Of a stretch of DNA of 60,000 bases, positions 1 through 11,190 are shown piece after piece. Location of the stretch: NCBI RefSeq assembly GCF_030272615.1, contig NC_081407.1:315672456-315732455 (forward strand), read 5' to 3'. Within the stretch, counting starts at the first letter, position 1. Each line of letters begins with the position of its first letter. A program made the translations under genes and the position numbers. The notes beneath the pieces were generated by a model, which saw only the letters and a program-made list of their open reading frames with translations, did not search any database and was not told the DNA's origin. Source of the stretch: Cryptomeria japonica. Taxonomy: Eukaryota > Streptophyta > Pinopsida > Cupressales > Cupressaceae.

Positions 1-1440
1 GATCATCAAGTCACAGAGATGAGAGTAGAGAGGAGGGTTAATACAAATGCTCTACGATAGGAGCTCCTTCACCAGATGAGTAGGGTGACATACTATGTTG
101 CAGCGTAAAGCGTAGCAGTTCTAGTTGCACAGTAGGTTGTTCCCTATTCACAGTATATGGCAAAGTCGGAGGGAGCTTGGGCACCTTGTCAGGATCCCAG
201 TCAGCAAGGTCCACCTCCTTCACCAGGCGATGAGGGAGAGGCTGAGATCTAGATAGTTTTTGTTGTAGACATACCCATTTTTTTGTAGCCTATATGATTC
301 TTGCTCTGATGGGAGTTTGTACATTTCATTTGACATCATTTTGTACTCTGACTTTATACAATATATATATACGAGATCTGATTTGACTTCATCGTACTTG
401 TGTTGATTTGTTTATGAGATGTGTTCTATATGCTTTATTCTATATGTATGCATTTCTTTTCAGCATGGATGTATGTAATGCAAATGATTATGGATGTCTA
501 TTTTTGTTTCTTTTCATATGTATGTAGCTAACATCTCAAAACACAAGTACTCCATCAAAGAATTGATGAAAAATAGACCACTTAGCGTAAGAAATGATGA
601 TGCTTTTAGCTCTCATAAAATTAAGAGATCATTATTATCACACCAAAATCACTCTAGATTCACAAAATACAAAATGGAATGTAAAATGATATGCAAAATG
701 CAACCTAAACCTATTCACTGGATTTAAAATGCTTAAGATTCATCACCGAGTATAATGAACACATAGGCAGGTTAGAGTTCCTTTCTTTTTCAATGTGCAA
801 TATTTATTATCTTGTATGCAATGACCCTTTTTTTGTTCATATCCTTAGACAGATTTCACAGGGACCCGAATTGCATCATAAAGAAATTTCCTCAAAACAA
901 ACAAAGAAATAATGTGGGCCTCCCTGCAACATTCAATTAAGCGGAGTCGAGGTATGTGAGGCAATTTCACTTTGATGTGAAGGCTCTTATCACAAACACC
1001 CAACTAATTTAGATGTTTCCAGATCATTGGGATCATTCCCTAATCCTTGATCCTCTTAGTCACAATAGACTTCCTCGAGTTACTCAGATGGATAATAATC
1101 GAAAACCAATATAAAAGACAACACCCAAAGAAAATTTTCATTCATAGCTCAAACTCTTTAGTGATTGTTTTCCATTATGTTGTTTTGCTTGTTTACTCAG
1201 TGATAAAACTCTTCAGTAGTCAAGAGACAAGTGACTGACTCGAAGTGGACGACCAGGTTTCACTAACAGAAAGATGACTTGGTTGATACTGCTTATGACA
1301 TGTAATGTGCTCTGTCAATTAACCTAAGACTAGGATGTTGATCAGTTTCAAGTCATCAGGGTTCCAACGAACTAGGATGTCACAGAAGTGACTAAAATAT
1401 ATGTATAAGAGAAAGCAAAGATGTAGGAAAGCGAGAATGT
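1..1440. other. Unassigned AT-rich DNA
   Basis: I recognise no element or gene here. A short minus-strand frame at 38-223 (61 codons, starting MKEVDLADWDPDK and rich in Pro and Leu) is open upstream through LVKEVDLADWD but matches no family I know. It could be the end of a broken gene or chance. The stretch could contain the 3' LTR of the gypsy element to its right, whose 3' untranslated region begins near 1460, but I found no second LTR copy, polypurine tract or TSD to prove that. A TA run lies near 360-372. Confidence 0.3.
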
Positions 1441-1476
1441 CAAAGTTACGTTGATAGATGGAGCACTTGAGTACAA

Positions 1477-1565
1477 GAGGCGCATGTTTGCCAGGTTTTC
1501 ACCTACTTGGCAGAGATTCATTTTTTTTCACCAAGGTGCCTGTTTACTAGGTTTTCATCAGGGCA
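1477..1565. repeat. Duplicated 20-mer in E1 3' UTR, shared with E5
   Basis: Two imperfect copies of GCCTGTTTGCCAGGTTTTCA lie at 1481-1503 and 1536-1560, followed by a T-rich tract at about 1570-1620. The same pair, also followed by a T-rich run, is present in E5 at 45504-45567. Each full copy can fold into a small hairpin (CCTG, loop TTTGC, CAGG). They lie downstream of the integrase end on the RNA sense strand. The shared position in two otherwise different elements suggests a cis-acting role or common descent of the 3' UTR; this is inference. Confidence 0.6.
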
Positions 1566-1699
1566 TTTTCTCCCTTTATATATATATTTTTGTTTTATGA
1601 TTTTTTTTTTATTTTTTTTAGGACTTTTTCAGTTGTACATGTTGCTAGAGCAGAGAATGCTAAGTGAAGAATTTATTCAAGTGGATGGTTTTAATTGGT

Positions 1700-2600
1700 T
1701 CACGAAGATGTTCTCCTTCTGATGTTGAGAGTTGATAGGCACCAAAGCCGAATACTGCAGTAATGATGTAGGGACCTAGCCAGTTGGGTTCAAACTTCCC
1801 TTTGTTATCTCGAAACTATTGGTTTTTAGGATTTTCTCTCAGGACTAGGTCACCAACCTGAAATTCTCTTTGTCTAACTTTCTTATTATATCCTCTACAT
1901 ATTCTCTTCTGATATACTCTAAGATGATCAAACGCCACTTGCCGATGCTCATCTAGCAATTCAAGTTCTTGCAATCAAGATATTCTATGATCTTCATCAG
2001 TAACAAGACCTTGCAAGGAAACTCTTAGAGATGGTATTTCTACTTCAATAGGTAATACTATTTTGGACCCATACACCAAAGAGAAAGGTGTAGCCCTAGT
2101 AGGTGTTCTAATACTTGTTCTGTAAGCCCATAATGCAAGATTGAGCTACAGATGCCAATCCTTCCCAAATTTGTTCACTATTTTGTGCAAGATAGTCAGT
2201 AGGTTTTTGTTAGATGTCATGGCTTGTCCATTACCTTGAGGGTAATATACTGATGACTAGTGTTGTTTTATTTTTGATTTCTCACAGATCTCATCCAGAT
2301 CTTTATTCTTAAACTATCCTCTATTATCAGTCACGATGGACGAAGGTATCCCATACCTGCAGATGATATAGTTTAGGATGAACAAGGCAACTTGTTTACC
2401 AGTTGCTTTGATGAGCGGAACCGCTTTTACCCACTTGGTGAATTACTTAGTGGTAGTTATGAGGTTCCCATGTAGCTGATATTTCTCACAAGTCTTAGAA
2501 AATTTAATAGCATCTTTCTCCATGTCTGGCTAGTAGTAGCCAACCCATAATAGTTTTTGAGCTAAAGTAAGACCATTCTGTTGGCAATATAGCATTATAA
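1700..2600 (-). pseudogene. E1 integrase core and C-terminal domain
   Basis: Reading leftward, the frame shows LLWVGYY*PDM (end of the zinc-binding HHCC region, Trp codon now a stop), then the DDE core with IVTDNRG, then YYPQGNGQAMTSNK, then ALWAYRTSIRTPTRATPFS and LPIEVEIPSLRV, and finally the GPY/F module NWLGPYIIT near 1780. In working relatives the residue after QA in GNGQA is the catalytic Glu; here it is Met. Several stops interrupt the frame, including one after RENPKNQ. It would have joined cDNA to host DNA. Non-functional. Confidence 0.85.
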
Positions 2601-2604
2601 CAGA

Positions 2605-4098
2605 CAATGGGAGATTGTTGACTTTTCAATAAGGATATTGAGAAGGTTGTTGATGATTATGGATATAATTGATTAAGGATGTTTACTATCTTGATATTAT
2701 TATTTTGTCATTGATGTCAAGAAATCGATTTTCTAATTCACTATGATGTTGCCATATCTTGAGAAGTATGACTTGAAGAATATAAAGATGCTAGTAAAAG
2801 ACACAGAAAAGATTATGATGAATAAGGGGATGCATAAGGTATTCAATGGGCAACTATTACCGAGTCAGACAATGATGAGATCATGATGTCTAGATTGTTT
2901 TAACATCATGCATATGTTGTAAATTGTAAAGGTAAATACTATACTATGTTATCAAGCAAAGAACCTAGTCGATAAACCCTAAGGTTATTGCTATCGGTTA
3001 ATGAAGATGGAATATCTACTGAGTAAAGTTTAGTATTTACCGAGTTGTAACTAAGTTGTAACCGAGCTATAACAGAATGCATTAAATGTTTACATGCATT
3101 ATTTAATGAAGGAAGATGATAAGCTGGAACTAATTAAATGATTAGTATGTTGTAAATATAGTTTTTTAATGAATCTATGGCAAAGGAAAGTCGACATGAA
3201 GATCTATAGTTCAGATTGAACCACAATACCCTGGCACAAGTTCCAAGAAATATATGCAAGTTCCTAGGCAGGGTAAAACATTTTCAGATCGAAAGATGCA
3301 TTGAACCTAGACAAGATTGAAGATCTGATGGCTACGATTGATCATGGGAAATGTGATCAAGGAGATTAAGTGGTTAGCTAATTGTTTATAAATAAGAAAC
3401 TATTGATAAACAATGTATGTGGGCAAGTGTATGCACAGGGATGCTACATAGTGATTACCGAGCATAGAAGCTTGAAGACCTATTTGAATAACACAGTATA
3501 GAAGCCCAACAGATGGACAAGATTAGTTCTATGTCTAGACTGTATTGAACAAATAAGAATCTGCTTTAGCATTTTAGATGTGAAGTTACAGATAGATTTT
3601 TATTACTGTTATTTTGTGAAAGTGACAGAAAATCTCTTAACCGAGTGGACTTAATAGTCTTATTTGTAAAACCCTCTAGCAAGATGACATTCTGATTGAG
3701 TGTTTGAAATCGTTTAGCAAGGTCACTTCTAACAAGGTGAAGATCCTAACAGATCTAAGGGAAATCCCTTAACTAGGTCACATCTAGCAATGTGTTTGTA
3801 ATCTTTAACAAGATTTTCTTTTAACCGAGCATACTCTAGAAGAGTATATTTCTTAGTGGGTCCAAAATCCCACAATAGTTTTTCCCTATTTGGGTTTCCA
3901 CGTTAAATCTAGTGTTATGAGGTTTATGATGTTTATATGCTTTTGAGTTTGCATGTTTGACAGTTTTGGGTTATATTACTAAAGTATATGTTACCAAGGT
4001 TGAATCTGATGTTTTTATGGAAGATTAAGTTTGTATGATTCACCCCCCCCTCTCATCTTGTTGGCTATTGGATCTATACTTACATTTAGTATCAAAAC
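2605..4098 (+). mobile_element. Copia-type LTR flanked by PPT-like and PBS-like sequence
   Basis: A purine run (AATGGGAGAT, 2606-2615) is followed by TGTTGAC at 2616, and the unit ends in ACTTACA at 4084. It contains features of the other copia LTRs in this window: TTTTTCCCTATTTGGGTTTC near 3880 and a C-rich CACCCCCCCCTCTC run near 4042 close to the end. Immediately after, TTAGTATCAAAAC (4086-4098) resembles TTGGTATCAGAGC with three mismatches. One LTR thus has a 3' type signal on its left and a 5' type signal on its right. It splits the E1 integrase zinc domain. I found no clean TSD. Confidence 0.65.
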
Positions 4099-4830
4099 TA
4101 TCACATTCAAATGAGATCCACAAATACCTTCATGAACTCCTCATAACGTCGGTTTAGATTCTTCAGTTTCTAGACACTTAAGCAATGTATCGTCCAAACC
4201 TTGTCTAAATAAATCATTAGCAATGATAACATACCATGAAGCATTTCGAGTTAGGTTTCTTTTGACATTACAGGTAAGATTTTCAAGGATAATTTGGTCT
4301 CGTAGATAAAAGTAGATGTGGCTATATCGGGATGAGTCATGTAGAATAATAGCACAGACTATTTGGGTCTCAGGAGAATCATAGGCCAGGAATTCAAAGC
4401 AAAAATTGGACTCTTGTAACTCAAGTATAGATGCCAAGGTGGCCATAGCATCTACTGCTCTATTTGTGGATCTAGGAATCTGTCGGAATGATACAAAAGC
4501 AAAATACTTCTTAAGATCATCAACCATTCTCTTATAAGGCATCATTTTCTTATCGCGAGTTTGATATGTATCATTTATTTGATTTATGATCAGTTGAGAA
4601 TCTTCATAGATGTGTAATTCTGCAACCTTCCATTCAATAGCTAGCTTGATCTCGTTCACCAAAGCTTCATATTATGCAATGTTGTTTGTGCAAGAGAATA
4701 GAATCTTATAAAACTTTGGGATTGAGTACTTCTGAGGAGTAATAAATAATATTTCAGCACTAGAACCATTTTGGGTGAAAGATCCATCAAAGAACATCTT
4801 CCAGGGTTGTTGAGTAAGATGCATTATAGA
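4099..4830 (-). pseudogene. E1 RNase H and start of integrase zinc domain
   Basis: Reading leftward from 4830: MFFDGSFTQNGSSAEILF (RNase H strand with the first catalytic Asp in FDGS), then NIA*YEALVNEIKLAIEWK, where the catalytic Glu codon of AEYEAL has become TAA, then HIYEDSQLIINQI with the next catalytic Asp, then RSTNRAVDAMATLAS with the last. After a stop at 4141 the frame runs GVHEGICGSHL, the HxxxGxxGxH start of the integrase HHCC domain, before being cut by the copia LTR. The RNase H would have removed the RNA strand of the hybrid. Dead copy. Confidence 0.85.
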
Positions 4831-6400
4831 TTCATCTGGAAACTCTATATGTAGCAGTTGAGTGTCTTCAAGTGGAGCTTCAGCAAGTTGATCAGCAATT
4901 ACCTATCCTTTTATGGCTTTGCATTCAACATATTCAATGTAAAACTCTGTAAGGATCATTACCCATTTCGCCAATCTTCCTGTAAGTGTTTCTTTATTGA
5001 GAAGATATTGAGCAGATCAATTTTAGCCACCAACTTGACTAAATGTGCTAACATATAGTGTCTTAGTTTTTGTGATGCAAAGACTAATGCCAAGCATGAT
5101 TTTTCTATTCTACTGTAATTCATTTCATAGGACACCAATGTTTTGTTGATGTAATAGATGGCTTGCTCCTTTTTATTGTCATCCTATTGTGCTAGAAGTG
5201 CCCCAAATGATGAATCAGTTGTTGATATGTATAAGATTAGTGGTTTACCCTGAATTGGTAGCATCAATATTGGTGGATTAAACAGGTACTCTTTTATCTA
5301 CTGAAGGTGTTGTTCACATCCATGATCCCAATTGTATATTACTCCTTTCCTCAATACTTTTATGAAAGGTTGATCTTTCTCTGCTAGCTGAGAAATAAAG
5401 CATCTGACTGATTAGAGATGTCCTTGTAGACTTCTCATTTGACTGATGTTCTTTAGAGGTGGCATTTCCATTATGGCTTGAACCTTCTTAGGATCAACCT
5501 CAATTCCCTTCTTTGAAATGATGTAACCAAGTAGTTTAACAGATGTTACTTTGAATGCACACTTCTTTGGATTTAACCAGAGTTTGAACTTTTCCATTAT
5601 GTCTAGTATAGGACCTAGCTCTTGAATATGCGTGGATCTCTTCATAGTCTTCACTAAGGTGTCATCAACATAATCTTCCATATTATTATGTATCATGTCA
5701 TGAAAGATAGTTGTAACTACTCTGTGATAGGTCGCCCCTACGTTCTTTAGCCCAAATGGCATGACATTCCAGCAAAAGGTTCCCCACGCACAGGTGAAAG
5801 TTGTCTTTTCTTGATCTCCAGGAGCTATTTTGATTTGATTATATCTAGAGAATCCATCCATTAGTGAGTACATCTCATACCCAGCAGTCATGTCAACTAT
5901 CATATCAATGTTTGGTAATGGAAAGTCATCCTTCGGACAATCTTTATTGAGATCTCTAAAGTCTGTGCATACTCTGATAGATTTATCTGCCTTTGACACA
6001 GGTACTATGTTTTAAATCCATTCACCATAATCTATAGCTCTAATGAATCTAGCTTTTAGTAGTTTTTCTAGCTCAACCTTGACCAATAGTGCCACATGTG
6101 GGTGCATCTTATGGAGTTTTTATTTGACTAGTTTAACTCGTGGTGTGAAAGAAAGATGGTGCATGATGAGATCAAGATCCAAGCCTGGCATATCAGAGTA
6201 TGTCCATGCAAAGTAAATTTTCCTTTGTGAAAATAGCTGAGTGAAATCCTTCAATTCCTTTGTTGACAACGATTGAGCTACATGAATGATGTGTGGTGTC
6301 TCTTGACTCCCAATGTTCACTGGTTGAGTTGGCTCGATCAATATGGAAGACCTTTCCTAGAAATGACTTGGTAGTACATCAAGTATCTCATCTTCAGGTA
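4831..6400 (-). pseudogene. E1 reverse transcriptase
   Basis: The frame reads FAWTYSDMPGLDLDL, HPHVALLVKVELEKLLKARF, then SIRVCTDFRDLNKDCPKDD, YSLMDGFSRYNQIKIAPGDQ (first catalytic Asp region), MPFGLKNVGATYHR and EDYVDDTLVK (YVDD catalytic box intact near 5665-5690), then KLLGYIISKKGIEVDPKKV. Downstream are the connection segment STTDSSFGALLAQ and YYINKTLVSYEMNYS. The longest open piece is 5412-5999. Stops occur at 6120, near 6015 and at 5412, and several more follow to 4860; RT catalytic residues are otherwise kept. It copies element RNA into DNA in family members; this copy cannot be translated whole. Confidence 0.9.
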
Positions 6401-6848
6401 CCTCAAAGAGGTTTTCACCTTTAGGTACGTCCTTTATTTTCTCTTTTTTTAGATTCTAACATCGCCATAATGTGGTTTTCACCATCAGATCTTTTATTCT
6501 TATTTTTCTTGTTTTTGCGACTAAGATACTTGATATCCACTTCAGTCATGTTTTCACTTTGTTCACTAGTGGAAGAGTGTATAGGTTCAACTGCATTGAG
6601 ATAATAGGCTAATGTATAGTCATTGGCAAAAGTAGGTATATTCATGGGCTAAACTCTGTAAAGTACAGTCAATTAGTTTTGGGTGTAGTAAGGATAAATG
6701 TTGGATAAGCTCAAGAGCGTTCACGGTATTGTCATCACAACTGCGGATCAAAAAGTTGAGTTCCAGAAGGATACCTTGCATAAGTGTCTCGAGACGAGGA
6801 AGAGTAAGAACATGATTATTAAAGTTCACGTTAATATTTAGTTGATCT
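6401..6848 (-). other. Unassigned frames upstream of E1 RT
   Basis: Two minus-strand frames (6421-6645, with a Lys/Asn-rich stretch SRKNKKNKNKRS, and 6620-6886) lie where the protease-RT linker of E1 would be. Neither shows a D[ST]G protease box or a zinc knuckle. The second frame runs into the LTR at 6849, so the upstream half of E1 (Gag and protease) has been removed or displaced at that junction. I cannot name the product. Confidence 0.3.
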
Positions 6849-8702
6849 TGTAGATGTCTAAAAATGGTCAATGCTTGCGGAATCATACTTTAACATTGAC
6901 GCATTGCCTTATTTTAGGGTTTTTGCATCACATTAACATTTCTCCTATGATTTGCACTTGGTCTTTATCATTTGCGAGCATCGAGTCCTTCTTGTGCATT
7001 CTTCATTTGTCTCACTTTCAAATTTGGTCTTGTCGATAACAATATTTGTCATGATTTTGGTCGATCTTATCCTGTCACATCAATGTGCGTATTCATTCAT
7101 CAATTCAATTTCATTTTGGACATCGTCAATCCTAATCGATGATGGAATTAGGGTTTTGTCCTCTTATCAATCTTATCATCTTGAGATCGATTTGTCATCG
7201 ATCGTTTTCATTTTCAATCTTGTTGTTTTGCGATCGATTTGTCATCGATCATGGTCATTTTCAATATTGTCGTTTTGCAATCTATTTTGTCATCGATCCT
7301 TGTCCTCTTGTCAATTTTGTCATTTTGTGATTGAGTTATCATCGATCGTCGTCTTTCTCAATCGTGTCAATTTGGATCAATTAGTCATTGTTCCTCGTCA
7401 ATTGACATATATATCAATCAAATCATTTATCAGCATTGGTCTTTTATCAAGTCAGAATCATGATCAAATCGATCCTACATCAAGACCTAATTGTCGTCCT
7501 TGCATTTAACCTTGTTGGTCATTTTCCCTCTAGGTTAAATAATTTATTTATTTATCCTAAGTCTTCTTGTCACAATTAAATGTTTATTTAATTGGCTAAT
7601 TAATTTCTCCTCTCTTTGTGAATTAATTAATGAATGAAAAATTATTAATTAATTTACCTAATTTACTAATTTCTCCTAATTTCATGGGAATGACATTTCA
7701 ATTTGTCATAATTTGTCATAATTGACAATCAATCAATTTTGACATAGAAAATTGTCATAATTTTGTCATAATTGACAATCAATCAATCTTGCATAGAAAG
7801 TGCAAATTTGTCATAATTTGTCATATTTGTCATTTTTGATTTGACCAATTGTTGGAAATATGGATGGAGTAACTGAGAGGGGAGGGGTGAATCAGTTACC
7901 ACAAAAATAAATCCACAAGTCCCTTAGATGTCTTAAATATAAACTGCTGAAACTCAGTAAATTAACTTATCAGTGTTTATTAAACATTAACATGCATAAA
8001 ACAAGTAACATGAACACAAGTAACACCAGATATAACATGGAAACCCAATTTTGGGAAAACCACCAATGTAACTAGTTACTGATTTTCACTCTTCTGAAGT
8101 GAGCCCTGTTAGGAGCCAACCCTGTTAAAGGTTACAAAACACACTGTTAGGTGTGACCCTGTTAGAGGATTTGATCACCCTGCTAGGAGTGGCCTTGTGA
8201 AAGGTTTTAAGAACAATTCAACCGAATTGTCACCTTGTCAGAGGATTTACAAAATGGTTGTTAGACCAACTCTGTTAAGAGATTTCGGTATCACTGCTAC
8301 AATGGTTAGAAAGCAACAATGAAGTGATCTGAATTAAATACAACTTATCTTGCTGATACAGATCTCTGTTCTGCGCCAACAGATCCTTACTGATCACATA
8401 TATCTTTTCTGCACCTCAAGGATAACACTGATCCTTCATCAGAATTCGCACATTTCTGCTCCTTCACATTTCCATACTTTTCATATTTTTCCACACTTCG
8501 AAATCGCAACTTGTTCTCTCATATATACCATTCAGGTTACCAAGTTGGCCCGATTACAAGTTAAGATGAATATTACATAGGTCGGCTACATATACAAATT
8601 TCAATAAATAAACATTGCTTCAGTCGGCTACATAAACATTTCACTGATGCTCGGTGAACACTGCTGATTCTTCGGTAACCGACTGAACTCGGTAAGTACT
8701 GC

Positions 8703-8850
8703 GAACTCGGTATAGACTGACTTTCCTTCACATATTCTTCGAAGACCGACTTAACTCGGTAAAGACTGTGAACTCGGTATAGACTGACTTTCCTTCACAT
8801 ATTCTTCGAAGACCGACTTAACTCGGTAAAGACTGTGAACTCGGTATAGC
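8703..8850. repeat. 67-bp tandem repeat in S1
   Basis: A unit beginning GAACTCGGTATAGACTGAC starts at 8703 and again at 8770, with a third partial start at 8837, giving a 67-base period and nearly identical copies. The unit contains two or three GAACTCGGTA/TTAACTCGGTAAA words. The array lies inside the S1 LTR and recurs with the same core word in the 41-base array that follows. Confidence 0.85.
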
Positions 8851-8895
8851 ATACTGGAGTGCTAGGTAGACTCTGTAACTTGCTTCTCTTACCGT

Positions 8896-8998
8896 CTGAA
8901 CTCGGTAGACTCTGTCTAACTGCTTTGCCGAACATTCTGAACTCAGTAGACTCTGTCTAACTGCTTTGCCGAACATTCTGAACTCAGTAGACTGATAT
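8896..8998. repeat. 41-bp tandem repeat in S1
   Basis: Units start CTGAACTCGGTAGACTCTGT at 8896, 8937 and 8978 (the last partial), each followed by CTAACTGCTTTGCCGAACAT. It uses the same ACTCGGTA core as the 67-base array directly upstream, so the two arrays probably grew from one short word. Confidence 0.85.
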
Positions 8999-9540
8999 GA
9001 CATTTGTGTAACATCAAAGACAATACACAATTAAAGAATTGTATCCAACAAATTTTGTCATAATTGACAATCAATTAATCTTGCATAGAAAGTGCAAATT
9101 TGTCATAATTTGTCATATTTGTCATTTTTGATTTGAAATTTCCATTCGAATCACATTCATACTAATTTTGTCTTTTCTCCAATTTGTCTATAAATTGGAT
9201 GAATTTCTTCAATCCCAACTAATCACTTTTTCGAATCCCTGATCCCTGGTCGAATCAATCACGCTTCTAGTATTCTTGTGCTATCGTCTTGTCTACTTGC
9301 TTTCACATCATGCTTATGCACTTGAAGGTGAGATCCACAAACAAAGCTATTTGAAGGAGAAAGAAGGACAATGGAGCCACATGAAGGAGACATCCAAGTT
9401 TGCAATGGTTTGTGTTTTTGATGTCTTGTTTTCATGTCTTTATTGAGTGTAATTAGGATTGTTATCATTGCAATTGAGTTTTCGTTATTGAACTAGTTTA
9501 ATATCTATTTGCTTTGATGATTTCTGATTTCCTAGCTACA

Positions 9541-11190
9541 CTAATAGGTTCAACTTCATTCTGAGTTGGGTATTCAAAAATTTCTTCATCTTCATGCTGA
9601 CTCTAAGTCTGTGATCCATCATTTGTCTTAGCACTAGCACTAGGAGTAGCACCACTAGCTTTTAAAGTGTTGCACAACACTCGTCTTTCATGCATGGAAT
9701 TCCAGATTGCCAGTGCCCTATCATATGGAAAATCTCTAACATTATACTGGGTTACAAACAACCTCAAGCAAGTTTCCAAATTTTTATCTAATTTGTTTCT
9801 GATCTTTGATTTCAAAAGCCCTAATGCACTGAAAACTCTCTCATCTCCCACGGACCCCAATATCATTGTTTGACATAAATCAGTAAGTTTAAAATATTCT
9901 GGTACTACAATGCGCAATGATTTGCTTTGATCTATCCTTTTACAAAGCCTTGTGATTGATCCAAGTTCAAATGGATTCTCCAAGTTAACCAACTGTTGTT
10001 TCATAAGCAATGCAAACTATTTACATTGTTTTTTAAGATGATCTGAATTTAAAATTCCTTCTATTGGTTGTCCATTGCAATATGCATCTTTTGAAAATGT
10101 CAATATCAATTCCTCTAGTTCTTTATGAAACATCTTTGCATCATTTGGATTATCTCCAATTGAATGCCAAATTTGACTCTTTTACACTCTCTTGTAAATT
10201 TTTCTTTTCCACCTCAGCGACATAGTTTGTCATTTCCCATCCAGCATTTATTGACCAATGTGACATAGGATAGTGAGGAACATTCAAAAAAGATAATAAA
10301 TTACTAAATTCTGGGAAATCTTTCATAAGACACCCTCTCGACAGAATATGAAAAACAACACTCATCTGAACAGTCTTTGCCAGGTTTGCATCTTTCACTG
10401 CATGTTCAAGCCCATCCTTGATTGTATTTCCAAATCTATTATTACCAATCTGTGTTGTTTTGTGGTTATGCTCTTCATATTCTGTGGCATACTTAACATG
10501 AAGACATTCTTCCTTTAATTTCCATCTTACTACTCGTGTTTCCTTTCCGTCTATGATCTGTTTTTCATAAACCTTACCAATATGTTTTTTTATGGTTTCA
10601 AGCTTTAGCTGCATCTTCTTCTCTCTTTTAGTTTTCTAGCTACAAATCTTACACCTGCATTCTGTTGGTTGTTCATCATTGTTTGGGACCGATTCAATGA
10701 ATGGGTACTTTTCTACCCAATCAATCTTAAAACTCCTTGTCGTCTCCCACTCTTGCCCCAGTTTTACTTTCCTTTTTCTTTTCTTCCTACCAACATCATC
10801 TTCAGTACTAGCATTTGCATCCGAGTGAATTATATCATTGTGTGTATCCCTTAGAACATCTTCTTCCATGTCAGTATTGTCATCCTCATTTGATGCATTT
10901 CACTCAATGACAATCCCACCTTGTGGTGGTGGTGAGCTACTATTAATGGCTTCTGCAACTGCAAAAGTTGATGGACCAAAAACTTTGCCAATTCCAAAGA
11001 AAGACTTTATGGTAGTATCTTTAATTTTAAGTTTTGGGCGTTTTGATGGCCTCTCAATCCCTTCAGTTTCACCGCCCTGAGGAGTCTTACCCTTGTCTGA
11101 CATCCCAATCCCTTCACCACCCTGAGGAGTCTCGGTCTCACCCTTGTGTGACATCTCAATCCCTTCACCACCCTGAGGAGTCTCACCCAT
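9541..11190 (-). pseudogene. hAT-family transposase, internally deleted
   Basis: From 11190 leftward, one frame to 10150 gives an N-terminus with three TPQGGE repeats, a basic SKRPKLKIKD stretch, KKRKRKVKLGQEWETTRSFK, then a Cys-rich ECRCKICS (zinc-finger type, as in TTF/ZNF862-like hAT proteins), and WSINAGWEMTNYVAEVEK. Two stops lie in this frame (10900 and about 10635). A second frame gives KMFHKELEELILTFSKDAYC and then, at 9603-10010, the C-terminal hAT dimerisation region with GSVGDERVFSALGLLKSKIR. The catalytic middle expected between them (some 300 residues in relatives) is missing. In families of this type the protein cuts and pastes the element. The left end abuts the L1 LTR. Confidence 0.8.

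Larger units (their letters stand above)
1460..6640 (-). mobile_element. Ty3/gypsy retrotransposon fragment (E1), minus strand
   Basis: Reading right to left, the order is RT, RNase H, integrase zinc domain, integrase core and GPY/F C-terminus, which is the Ty3/gypsy order (integrase last). RT begins with the plant signature FAWTYSDMPGLDLDL and the integrase has YYPQGNGQA, both typical of plant Tat/Athila-like gypsy elements. The copy is dead: stop codons occur in every domain, two catalytic residues are lost, and a copia LTR unit sits in the integrase. No LTRs of its own could be assigned. Its 3' region (1477-1565) carries a duplicated motif also found in E5, so E1 is a candidate relative of the autonomous partner of E5. 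Confidence 0.85.
7850..9050 (-). mobile_element. Solo copia-type LTR (S1), minus orientation
   Basis: Ends are TGTTGGAAATATGG at 7850 and GTATCCAACA at 9050, so TG...CA, 1201 bases. Read on the minus strand it has the landmarks of the copia LTRs here: a tract equivalent to TTTTCCCAAAATTGGGTTTC, and a pyrimidine run CACCCCTCCCCTCTC just before the 3' end. It lies between two near copies of an L1 repeat unit (TTGCATAGAAAGTGCAAATT at about 7784 and 9082). The flanking pentamers CCAAT and AATTT do not match, so either the TSD has decayed or recombination occurred. No coding. Confidence 0.7.
6849..9540 (+). mobile_element. E5-family LTR, plus orientation (L1), interrupted
   Basis: It starts TGTAGATGTCTAAAAATGGT, the reverse complement of the right ends of the E5 LTRs (42551 and 52407), and runs through the same segments in the opposite direction: the GATCGATTTGTCAT repeats at about 7180-7350, the TTGTCATAATTGACAATCAA repeats, and an end resembling the E5 left end (GATTTCCTAGCTACA at 9540). 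It is interrupted by S1 at 7850-9050. No PPT precedes it, no PBS follows, and the flanks (GATCT and CTAAT) do not match. It is therefore a solo LTR whose flanks have changed, or a broken element end. Confidence 0.75.

Noticed and set aside
38-223. Possible exon of a cellular gene
   Set aside because: Too short, no match I recognise, and no second exon or clear splice sites; left as unassigned.
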